Assembly: GCA_017882205.1 (NCBI GenBank) | Contig: JADGPY010000059.1 | Coordinates: 1-23,231 of the forward strand | Length of the DNA stretch: 23,231 nucleotides | Source of the DNA: Chitinophagaceae bacterium | GTDB taxonomy: Bacteria; Bacteroidota; Bacteroidia; Chitinophagales; Chitinophagaceae | Direction of reading: 5' to 3' | In this document: positions 1-8,700 of the stretch, piece after piece | Position numbering within the stretch: the stretch's first letter is position 1 | How the letters are laid out: the number at the start of each line of letters is the position of its first letter | Translations under genes and position numbers: made by a program | Notes under the pieces: model-generated | The model's database searches: none | What the model was told of the DNA's origin: nothing | Seen by the model: the letters and a program-made list of their open reading frames with translations, nothing else

Positions 1-1414
1 ATCGCATGGCATTTATTGCCCGGGGATTTTGTCCATCTGGTGCCATATACTCAGGGAACTTATTTTTATCCGGGCTTGATATTCCGGAAACAGTATAAGG
101 AGTAGAATTACAATTTTGTATCCAGCCACTTGCAGGATTATGAACCTGAACAATTTCTTTTAATTCGTGTACCCCCTTCCATTCTGTTGCAGAAGTTGTT
201 CCATCAACAGGTAAACTCCAATCATAGGAAGGATCCCTGCGAGGCATGAAGTCTCCATGCCAGTATGCAATGTTTCCTTTGTCGTCGGCATATACTGTAT
301 TGTTGGAAGTATTAGCCCGCATGTTCATCGTACCTTCAAATTGAGCATAGCTGTTTGCCTTTGTTCTTAGCCAGGATTGCATCAATGCCTTTAATGAACG
401 ATTGTACTCTTTAACCGCAAGCCAAACATCACCATTCCCTCCCAGTACAGGCCCGTGATGTGTAAAATAAGCTGTTACAGGAAATCTTCCAACTGCATCA
501 CCTCTTTTATAATAAAGCTCAACAAGTTTCGATCTCACAGGCTTTAAACTATCATTATATTGATAAAATATTCCTTCTTTATTTCTAATTATTTTTTCAC
601 GATACAGATCAGCAACATCTGCATGACTACTTGTATGCATCCAACCGCAATGCTCATTGAATCCCTGGTAGATAAAAAACTGCCCCCAGGTTACTGCACC
701 ATACGCATTCAATCCTTCCCCGCTAACCATATGCATTTCTTCCCGGAAATAAAATGTAACGTGGGGATTGATGTAAAGCATTGCATTGTGTGATTCGGTT
801 TTTGATGGTGCCAGAGCGAATCCATTTGAACCATTTACGTTTTCCGGCAATGGCGAATTAACAGGATTTGTAAAAGCAAGTTCCTTGCCTGAATAAAATG
901 CCTTTATTTCATCCAATCTAACGCCACCATTACTGGTTGCAGAAATACTACCATCTGTACGCATTAGTGCATACCATGGCTCAAAGCGTTGCAAGATCGC
1001 TGGCCTTACCTGTGGATGTTTATACAAATAGAAATTCACCCCATCTGCAGAAGCATCCAATAATTTTTTGAACCATCCCGGGCTATTCTTATAATCATCT
1101 ATTGCTGCAGAAGAATCGTAAATAAGTCTCATCTGCAGATCTGCAAACAAATTCTTTTCTCCATAAACCTCGGCTGTCCTTCCGAGCATCTCAAGAGAAT
1201 TCATCTCAACCCTTCTAAAATCATCTTCACATTGAGCATACATCAATCCAAAAACAGCATCTGCATCAGTCTTGCCATAAATATGTGGGATTCCCCATGT
1301 ATCGCGGATGATGTTGACATTCTTTGATTGAGCCGTATATCTTGTTACTTCCTGCTTAGAAAATATCTGAGCGAAAGAGAGGGTAGGTAAAAATAAAAGG
1401 AGCAGGAATTTCAT
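1..1414 (-). CDS. Penicillin acylase family Ntn hydrolase, secreted, C-terminus cut by window edge
   Basis: An ATG at 1414 opens a frame that stays open to base 2, giving 471 visible residues of a family that is usually about 700-800 long. Residues 1-15 are a hydrophobic signal peptide ending SFA before Q16, with no lipobox Cys, so export to the periplasm or beyond is expected. The family hallmark of an N-terminal stretch reading RDTWGIPHIYG lies around residues 37-47. The motif NGSNGFALAP around residues 194-203 supplies Ser196, the expected nucleophile exposed by self-cleavage into alpha and beta chains. A downstream NPH motif matches the acyl-homoserine-lactone/aculeacin acylase branch better than penicillin G acylase, but the substrate cannot be assigned. 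It is the last gene of a five-gene minus-strand run and starts 18 bp after the stop of the metallo-hydrolase gene. Family assignment is firm; the amide it cleaves is unknown. Confidence 0.9.
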   Translation of the reverse strand, partial: MKFLLLLFLPTLSFAQIFSKQEVTRYTAQSKNVNIIRDTWGIPHIYGKTDADAVFGLMYAQCEDDFRRVEMNSLEMLGRTAEVYGEKNLFADLQMRLIYDSSAAIDDYKNSPGWFKKLLDASADGVNFYLYKHPQVRPAILQRFEPWYALMRTDGSISATSNGGVRLDEIKAFYSGKELAFTNPVNSPLPENVNGSNGFALAPSKTESHNAMLYINPHVTFYFREEMHMVSGEGLNAYGAVTWGQFFIYQGFNEHCGWMHTSSHADVADLYREKIIRNKEGIFYQYNDSLKPVRSKLVELYYKRGDAVGRFPVTAYFTHHGPVLGGNGDVWLAVKEYNRSLKALMQSWLRTKANSYAQFEGTMNMRANTSNNTVYADDKGNIAYWHGDFMPRRDPSYDWSLPVDGTTSATEWKGVHELKEIVQVHNPASGWIQNCNSTPYTVSGISSPDKNKFPEYMAPDGQNPRAINAMR

Positions 1415-1432
1415 TATAAGATTTTAAAATTC

Positions 1433-2836
1433 TTAAGTTAACCTAATTTCATAATGCCTCTCAGGAATCTCAACATCCAGAAACCCTTTGCCAATAAGCC
1501 TCTGTTGAAAATCCTGTTGCACGTTATATTCACCATGCACGAGGAATAGCTTTATTACCTGCTTAGGATCCTGGCAACCCAGCCATTGACACAGGTCATT
1601 ATAATCACCATGTGCGCTCATACTCCGGATCTCACCAATTTCAGCATTAACTTCATGCGTACAACCAAATATATTCACTTCTTTAGGATGTAATTTTAAT
1701 CTGCCACCCAGGGAATGAGGTTCACAATAACCTGTCAGGACAATGCTATTGCGACTGTTCTCAATGTTATTACTTATATGATGCTTTACACGACCGGCAT
1801 CAGCCATCCCACTTGCTGAAATGATCACACAAGGCCCATCAAGAAAGTTGAGAGATTTACTTTCTTCTACCGATTTGATAAACTTCAATCCCGGAAAATC
1901 AAATGGATCCTTGTCATTTTTTAATAATTCCTGGACACGGTTATTAAAGTATTGTGGATAGCTTTTAATGACCTGGGTAGCTTCCATGCTTAAGGGACTA
2001 TCCACATAATAGGGAATTTGGGGTAGCCTGTTTTCATTCTGAAGTTGGTTCAGGTCAAACAGTATTTCCTGGGTACGACCCACACTGAAAGCAGGTAATA
2101 TAAGCTTCCCCTTTTTATGGAGGCAGGTTTTGGTTATCCAATGCAACAACAGTTCATTGGTGCCCGTAATCTTTTCATGTAGACTATTACCATAGGTTGA
2201 TTCAAGAAGTATATAATCTGCCTGTGGAAAAACATCAGGTGACCTTAAAATCACATCCCTGTAACGTCCTACATCTCCTGAAAATGTAAGATGTGTTTCT
2301 TTACCATCTTCGGTAATTTTTAAATGAACAGTGGCACTTCCCACAATGTGACCTGCATCTTTATAAATAAATGAAACATTTTCATCAATGGCATGCCATT
2401 CATCATAATCTACCACTTGAAATAGGTCTACTGCTCTTTCCACATCCTCATCGTTGTACAAGAGTTCAAAATAAGGCAAACCCTCTGCTATCCTGCTTTT
2501 GTTAATGTATTTCAGTTCGCTTTCCTGGATGCCGGCACTGTCTTTCATAAGTATTGCAGCAAGCTCTTTGGTAGCAGGTGTCGCAAATATTTTTCCGGAA
2601 TAACCTTCCTTCACCAATTTCGGGATCAGCCCGCAATGGTCTATATGAGCATGCGATAAAATGAGGTAGTTGATCTCAGTTGGTTCAAACCCAAATTCCC
2701 TGTTTAGCACGTCTGTCTCCTTTCCCATCCCCTGGAACATGCCACAATCAAGAAGGTACTTTTTCCCATTATTCAAAGTAAGTAAATGCTTTGAACCAGT
2801 TACGGTTCTGGCTGCACCATGGAAAGCTATTTTCAT
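1433..2836 (-). CDS. MBL-fold beta-CASP metallo-hydrolase (RNA-nuclease-like, YSH1/CPSF73 type)
   Basis: This 467-residue protein has the metallo-beta-lactamase signature SHAHIDH at residues 61-67 (H62, H64, D66, H67 for two zinc ions). It also has a later SGDVGR aspartate motif, and the beta-CASP and RMMBL end motifs: the ASGMADAGR segment, SMSAHGD, and VHGE close to the C-terminus. This set defines the beta-CASP branch, whose characterised members cut or trim RNA, and not true beta-lactamases. There is no signal peptide, so it should act in the cytoplasm. Its ATG lies 10 bp after the stop of the DUF4442 gene, and its stop is 18 bp before the acylase start, so co-transcription is likely. The catalytic residues appear intact. 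The actual nucleic-acid substrate is not established for this bacterial subgroup. Confidence 0.93.
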   Translation of the reverse strand: MKIAFHGAARTVTGSKHLLTLNNGKKYLLDCGMFQGMGKETDVLNREFGFEPTEINYLILSHAHIDHCGLIPKLVKEGYSGKIFATPATKELAAILMKDSAGIQESELKYINKSRIAEGLPYFELLYNDEDVERAVDLFQVVDYDEWHAIDENVSFIYKDAGHIVGSATVHLKITEDGKETHLTFSGDVGRYRDVILRSPDVFPQADYILLESTYGNSLHEKITGTNELLLHWITKTCLHKKGKLILPAFSVGRTQEILFDLNQLQNENRLPQIPYYVDSPLSMEATQVIKSYPQYFNNRVQELLKNDKDPFDFPGLKFIKSVEESKSLNFLDGPCVIISASGMADAGRVKHHISNNIENSRNSIVLTGYCEPHSLGGRLKLHPKEVNIFGCTHEVNAEIGEIRSMSAHGDYNDLCQWLGCQDPKQVIKLFLVHGEYNVQQDFQQRLIGKGFLDVEIPERHYEIRLT

Positions 2837-2846
2837 TGTACTGTAT

Positions 2847-3350
2847 TTAGAGATTGAAGGTAGTTATCATTTTTGCCTTAAAAGACCATGTAATAAAAAA
2901 TATCGCAACTACCTCCCCGGTGCCGTTAGTTCCGGTTGATTGAAGCCTGATAGTTTTGGCCTCATTATTCGCAATACAGCTTTCAATAGCTTCTGTAACA
3001 AGAGACCCTTCATCACATACGAACATGGTAAGCCCGATTGCCTTTTTGAAAAATTCTCCTTCAACTTTTGTTACAAGCATAGAAACCGGGGGATTCCTCT
3101 TATAGGTATTCATCATTACTAAAAGGCCTGTGCTCATTTCGGCCGCCATTGCCAGGCAAGCAAAATAAGTTGAACGAAAAGGATTTTGTGAAAACCATTT
3201 ATATGGAATAGTGACCTTGCTGTGCTGGCGATCAATTTCTTTAACCCGAGCACCGGAAAAGAAAGCAGCAGGTAATTTGGAAAGCAGGAAAAATGTAAAT
3301 TTTAAACGATTACGTGCGAGGTTGATAAAGGTATCTGCATTGGGGTTCAC
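2847..3350 (-). CDS. DUF4442 hotdog-fold thioesterase-like protein, GTG start
   Basis: This 167-residue protein resembles the DUF4442 family of hotdog-fold, PaaI/YiiD-like putative acyl-CoA thioesterases. It shows the typical pattern of an N-terminal amphipathic helix, then a segment reading NPFRSTYFACLAMAAEMSTG around residues 55-74, where the hotdog central helix is expected, then alternating beta strands. The start is the GTG at 3350: an in-frame TAA sits immediately upstream, and the next in-frame Met lies inside the core helix, so a shorter start would break the fold. It lies 35 bp after the pbpC stop and 10 bp before the MBL gene, within the five-gene run. No signal peptide is visible, so it should be cytoplasmic. 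Function is inferred from fold resemblance only; the acyl substrate is unknown. Confidence 0.82.
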   Translation of the reverse strand: MNPNADTFINLARNRLKFTFFLLSKLPAAFFSGARVKEIDRQHSKVTIPYKWFSQNPFRSTYFACLAMAAEMSTGLLVMMNTYKRNPPVSMLVTKVEGEFFKKAIGLTMFVCDEGSLVTEAIESCIANNEAKTIRLQSTGTNGTGEVVAIFFITWSFKAKMITTFNL

Positions 3351-3385
3351 TTATGAATTTTTACTTGCCCAATTTAATACTTTTA

Positions 3386-5773
3386 TCACTTTGTTTTATC
3401 GACAATCTCGAATTGCCGGGATATAGACTCTCCTGATTGGTCTACGAGGGTGATGATGTGTTTACCAGCAATGGGATTCAATGCAAGCTGGTGAAAGTTT
3501 ACGGTACTGGCAACAAACTCATCGTCGAGGCTCCAGAATATTTTTATACCAGGTTTGCGGTGAGCAGCAGTAAAGATAGTTTTCCCGCGTTCTCCATTTA
3601 TTTCGAGTGGTACATATATTTTAGCATCTGCAGACGGATATAATAGCTCCATCACTTTTCCTCCATCTTCAGATCCGCAACCGGGTTTAAAAGGAGGTAA
3701 TGGAATATAATCATGGTTCTTTTGTTTGTAATACCATTCCATCGCCGGGGGTAATACAAACCAGCTTTTATGCACCATCATTGATGGAGATTCGCATTGA
3801 TCATTAACCCTGAAGGTTTGCGTGGCATCAAGATGAATTAACTTATGGTAACTACATAACGGTGACTTGTACCCGTTTTTCGGGACCATCACCGTATCAA
3901 CATCAGGACAATCTATATTGGCCCTGAATCCGCTTTGCCGGCACACTGGTAAAAAAACAAAGTCATTTTCAGGATCTTTGAACCAACCTGCAGAAGGCAA
4001 TTGCCGGAATATATCAAATAGGATGGGCGCGGCAGTTTGTACCCCGATCAACCCGGCTCGTCCTTCTCCATCACAATTACCCACCCATACTGCAACAACA
4101 TTTTTAGGAGTGATCCCAATTGCCCATCCATCCCTGAACCCAAAGCTGGTACCTGTTTTCCATGCTATCCTTTGAGATGAACTGAATTGCTGCCATAGTC
4201 CTTCTTCACCTGGTCGCACTACTTCCTGCATAGCCTGGAATGTAAACCAGATAGAAGTAGGATCCAATGCATTAAAAGTCTGGACAATGCTGGACCTGGG
4301 AGTAGTGATGTAATATTGCGGAGGATGAAAATCTTTGGTAAGTGTTATCCCCTTATTACTATTTTGATGATTCAATGCACGAGCCATGCTTGCATACACA
4401 CCCGCAAGATCCCACATAGTAACTTCGCTACCACCTAAGATCAGGGAAAGCCCATACGAATCCGCCGGGCGATTTAATGTAGTAATACCACATTCTTTCA
4501 GTACATCATAAAACCGTTGGTATTTATATTGCTGCAATAAACGTACTGCCGGTATGTTTAATGATCGCGACAAAGCCCTGGAAGCTGGTACTGCTCCATC
4601 AAAAGTGAGGTCAAAATTCTGGGGAGCGTACCCTCCTATCTGTGTTGGTATATCAGGAACAATAGCATTCGGCAATATCATTCCATCTGATAACATGGAT
4701 GCGTACAATATTGGTTTTAATGTACTTCCCGGGCTCCTCCAGGCTTTTATAACATCAACATCACTTTCCATATCGGCACCTCTATCGTCTACATTCCCAA
4801 CATAGGCAAGTACATTTCCAGTTTCAACATCAAGCACCAATGCACAAGCGTTGTTTACCTGGTTTCCTTTTAAAACGTTATGATGTTGCAACAAGATGTT
4901 GGCAACATTTTTTTGCAGCGTGAGGTCTATGGTGGTTTTTACCTTTGTGGCTTCTAATAACTGTGCCCGGCTATCTTCCTTAAATCGCTGTAAAAGATGT
5001 GGCGCATACTGGGGAAGCATAAGTGGATCAGTTGGCAATGGCTCTATCTTTGCCAGGTCGCAGGTGCTTCGATCAATTGTTTTATTACTTACTAATTTTT
5101 CAAGTAATTCATTTCTTTTCTTCAACAATACTTGTGCATTTTTACCTGGATGAACCAGGGCAGGTGCATTTGGCAGAACAGCAAGAGCAGCCATCTCGCC
5201 CCAACTCAATTTATCAGGACTCCTGCCATAATATCTCCAGGATGCTGCATCCAATCCAACAACATTGCTGCCGAAAGGTGCGTTGGATGCATAAAGAGCC
5301 ATGATCTTCTTTTTTGAATCAGAGCATTCCAATCGGATTGCTTCTATACTTTCAATAAGCTTTTGCCAAAGATTTCTTTTTTTATTTTGCCTGCTTAACC
5401 TGATTACCTGCATGGTTAGAGTGCTGCCTCCCTGAACTACTCCTTCATGCCGTACGTTACGGAGCATTGCCCTGCATAAGGCAATAGGATCTACTCCTGG
5501 GTGATAATAAAATCTTTTGTCTTCAAAAGTGGTGATGCACGCTATAAATTTTGGGGGAACTTTATCATTGTATGGAAAGCGCCACTGGCCATCTGTTGCG
5601 ATAGATGCATCCATCAAATTGCCATCCCTGTCTTCAATAATATAACTGGTTGGTGTATCAAATAATTTTGAGGGCAACGAAAACCAAAACCATATAGATA
5701 AGATAATGATAGAAATCAAAACGATCTTAGTTCGTCGTTTTAAGTTCTTTATTTTTATTAGAAACGGATACAT
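3386..5773 (-). CDS. pbpC: Penicillin-binding protein 1C, bifunctional peptidoglycan synthase
   Basis: A 795-residue class A PBP of the 1C type. A single N-terminal membrane anchor lies at about residues 15-32. The glycosyltransferase (GT51) domain shows FEDKRFYYHPGVDP with catalytic Glu84, and GGSTLTMQ at 115-122. The transpeptidase domain shows SPGSTLKP with nucleophile Ser350 in SxxK (350-353), SLN at 404-406 and KTGTS from 539. The last 90 or so residues form the beta-rich BiPBP_C domain typical of PBP1C. All catalytic motifs are intact, so it should polymerise glycan strands and may cross-link them at the outer face of the inner membrane. It starts 4 bp after the stop of the alpha-2-macroglobulin gene, the arrangement known from the E. 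coli yfhM-pbpC pair, which suggests strict co-expression. Confidence 0.96.
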   Translation of the reverse strand: MYPFLIKIKNLKRRTKIVLISIIILSIWFWFSLPSKLFDTPTSYIIEDRDGNLMDASIATDGQWRFPYNDKVPPKFIACITTFEDKRFYYHPGVDPIALCRAMLRNVRHEGVVQGGSTLTMQVIRLSRQNKKRNLWQKLIESIEAIRLECSDSKKKIMALYASNAPFGSNVVGLDAASWRYYGRSPDKLSWGEMAALAVLPNAPALVHPGKNAQVLLKKRNELLEKLVSNKTIDRSTCDLAKIEPLPTDPLMLPQYAPHLLQRFKEDSRAQLLEATKVKTTIDLTLQKNVANILLQHHNVLKGNQVNNACALVLDVETGNVLAYVGNVDDRGADMESDVDVIKAWRSPGSTLKPILYASMLSDGMILPNAIVPDIPTQIGGYAPQNFDLTFDGAVPASRALSRSLNIPAVRLLQQYKYQRFYDVLKECGITTLNRPADSYGLSLILGGSEVTMWDLAGVYASMARALNHQNSNKGITLTKDFHPPQYYITTPRSSIVQTFNALDPTSIWFTFQAMQEVVRPGEEGLWQQFSSSQRIAWKTGTSFGFRDGWAIGITPKNVVAVWVGNCDGEGRAGLIGVQTAAPILFDIFRQLPSAGWFKDPENDFVFLPVCRQSGFRANIDCPDVDTVMVPKNGYKSPLCSYHKLIHLDATQTFRVNDQCESPSMMVHKSWFVLPPAMEWYYKQKNHDYIPLPPFKPGCGSEDGGKVMELLYPSADAKIYVPLEINGERGKTIFTAAHRKPGIKIFWSLDDEFVASTVNFHQLALNPIAGKHIITLVDQSGESISRQFEIVDKTK

Positions 5774-5777
5774 TTTA

Positions 5778-8700
5778 TTATTTGTTTACCACCTCCACCC
5801 ATTTCCCACTCACACCGGCCCTGATTGAATTATCATACATCGCTTCGCAATACGTTCCTGGCAAGAAATACTTTCCAAGATAGGAAGCATTCAATTGAAC
5901 ATAGTATGTAAGGGTTTCGTTCTCTTTCATATTGAAATATGTGTACACCCGGTCATCTCGAATATCCTGGTAATCTGACCTTGATGATTTGAAACTGCCT
6001 TCCCCTTCCTGCATCCTCGTATTGAGTATTTCCCAACCACCAGGAAATATCTGTGATAATGCCATTTGTGTATAATACCCGCGCTTGCCGGGATTCTTTA
6101 AAGTCACCTTTGCCACGAAATCAACTCCCTGTTGCAGTTTTGTGACATCGATGAATTTGCCATCCCTGGAAACATACCCTACATTCATAACCAATACTGC
6201 CGGGTTGTTATTTACCCTCAGGCTATCACCGGTAACAGGTTGTCCTTCACTGATTAGTCTTACATACAGAACATTATTTCCATTGTTATTTACTACTACT
6301 GGTGTACTTCCTTGTGTAAGTGGAACCTGCACCTGGGAAATATATGAACCCGAATTGATATTTACAGCCTTGCCATTTATTGACGCTGTAGCCATTATTT
6401 TTGAACCTGATGGATTTCTTCCACAATACTCAGCTATTGCGATTAACGAATAAGCTGTAGTCTGTGTACTAAACCATTCATCTTTAGACAATCGTGCCGC
6501 AATAGTATTTACAAGATCAGCTGCCTGAACTCTTCTACCCAGCAGAGTTAGTGTTTCCAGTACCATTGCTTCGTCGCGCACATCGGACCCATATGTTCTG
6601 CCCGGGAATGCCCGTGCAGTAAAAGTGGATGGCAAACCACTGATCAATTCCAATGCAATTTTATCCTGGCCAGCCAATTTATACGCCGCCGCCAATCTCC
6701 ATTTTGCTTCGGCAGATAGGTAGGTGAATTCTTTTAACCGATTCATTGCACCTAATTCCGGCGCTTTAGCCAAAGCAAGTAAAAACAGCCGGTAAGCCTG
6801 GGTAAGATCCCCTCCATAAAAATTCTCACTGCTGGGCATCCAGTTATTTGCTTTAGTTCGTTGATATATTTTCCATTGCTGGATCATTGATTCGCCAATT
6901 ACATAACCCTTGTCTTTAGCTTCCAATAAAAAATGGCCCGCATAGTTTGTACCCCATTCATCACTTTCCCGATCACCTGGCCAATAACTGAATCCTCCAT
7001 CAGGTGTCTGAAAATTTACCAGCCGGCCTATAGCATAGCGGATATTTCTTTCAACCTGCGCTTTACGGTAATCATCAAGATCCGTAAGCTGGTTCAGTAC
7101 TAGCTGTGGAAATACCGCAGAGGTTGTTTGCTCAATGCAACCATGTGGATATTCAATTAAATAATCAAGTCTTTTTTCAAGGTTCATTGATGGCACACTT
7201 GAAACCTCCAATACTGACTTGCTGGAAGAGATTGCACCAATAGGAATCGCCTTTGCAATCCATTGTTGACCGCTGGTAAGGGTGGTACCAGAAACACTGG
7301 TTATACGCGGGTTTGGATTTCGAATGTTTAATTCGATATCCGTTGCAGCCTTTTCATTGCCACTTGTAGCAAGCAATTTTACTTTACCAATTCCTGTATT
7401 CTGCTTAACTTTTACATCGAAATACACCATTTGCTCGCCAGTTGAAGTAAAGCTGACATCCTGGGTAGACGTGCCTATTACTTCAAGAAAAGGATTTGAT
7501 TGCAATGATACCCTTACCTTTTTTATATTTTTCTCCATCGCAAAAATCGTAACTGGCAGCTTAATAGTTTCGGTAGGTCCTAACACCCTTGGCATGGTGG
7601 CAAGGATCATCAATGGTTTTTTTACAGCAACCGTTTTTTCAGTATTGCCATAACTACCATGGTTAGATGCTATTACCATAGCCCTTACCGAACCTATATA
7701 TTGAGGCAAGGTAAAATTATCTGTGCGCTTTTGTCCCTTGTCAAGATGGAATGGTCCAAGGAATTTCACAACTGGTTTGAATCTGTTAGCCTGTTTCTGT
7801 TTTCCCAGACCTGCATCTGCATCCCCACCTATTGTTAATATGCGTTCCAGGTCTCCACCCCATGCACCAATAACATAGTCGAAAAGGTCCCAACTCTTAA
7901 CGCCAAGCGCTTCTCTTGCATAAAAGGCGGCGTGTGGATCAGGAGTTTTGAATTTTGTAAGATCAAGCAATCCCTCATCCACTATTGCAATGCAATACGT
8001 CATCGGCAACCCGTACTGCTCGCTAACGCTTACTGATACCTGCTGTTCAGGTCTGATTACATCTGGCATTGAAATAAGCGGCTTAAGGATGGTATTCTTA
8101 TCTTGTACAAAAACAGGTAATACCCCGTACATCCGGATAGGAAGATCATTTAACGTTTGTGCATGAGGTTGTAAGAGGCTAACATTCACGTACACATTTG
8201 GCGACATTTCCTTTTCTGCCTTAAAGCTCACCACTGTCTGCCCAGCCTTGGTTTCAATCCAATATGACCGTAGCACCTTGCTACCAGATTCAATACTAAT
8301 AAGGCCACGCCCCCCTTTGCTGCTCGGAATAGTCAGGGTTACCTGATCATCTACAGTATACTTTTCTTTATCAGAGGTGAAAGATAACATAGAGGCTGCG
8401 GTAGGATCTTCTCCCTGCCGGCTTTGCCAGCCTGGCTCATCAAGGTAAATTACATCACCAGTGGTATGACCACTTTTTAAATCCTTTACCAACACCAGGT
8501 ATCTTCCCCAATTATCCTGATGGGTATTTAATGTCCACTTTCCTGAACCATTATTAAGATGAACCACTTCCTTTTTAATAAGCTTATTGTATTTATCCTG
8601 GGTAAAATTGCTAAGATTATCACCGGTGTTATCCCACCACCAACGCCATTGAATTTTATAAAACTGTACTTCCACATCACTATTATCTGTCAATAAATTT

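Noticed and set aside
560..793. A 77-residue plus-strand reading frame.
   Set aside because: It is antisense to the acylase gene and has no recognisable domain.
1433..2836. Calling the MBL-fold protein a beta-lactamase because it lies near a PBP and a penicillin acylase.
   Set aside because: The beta-CASP and RMMBL-type motifs and the lack of a signal peptide point to the RNA-processing branch.
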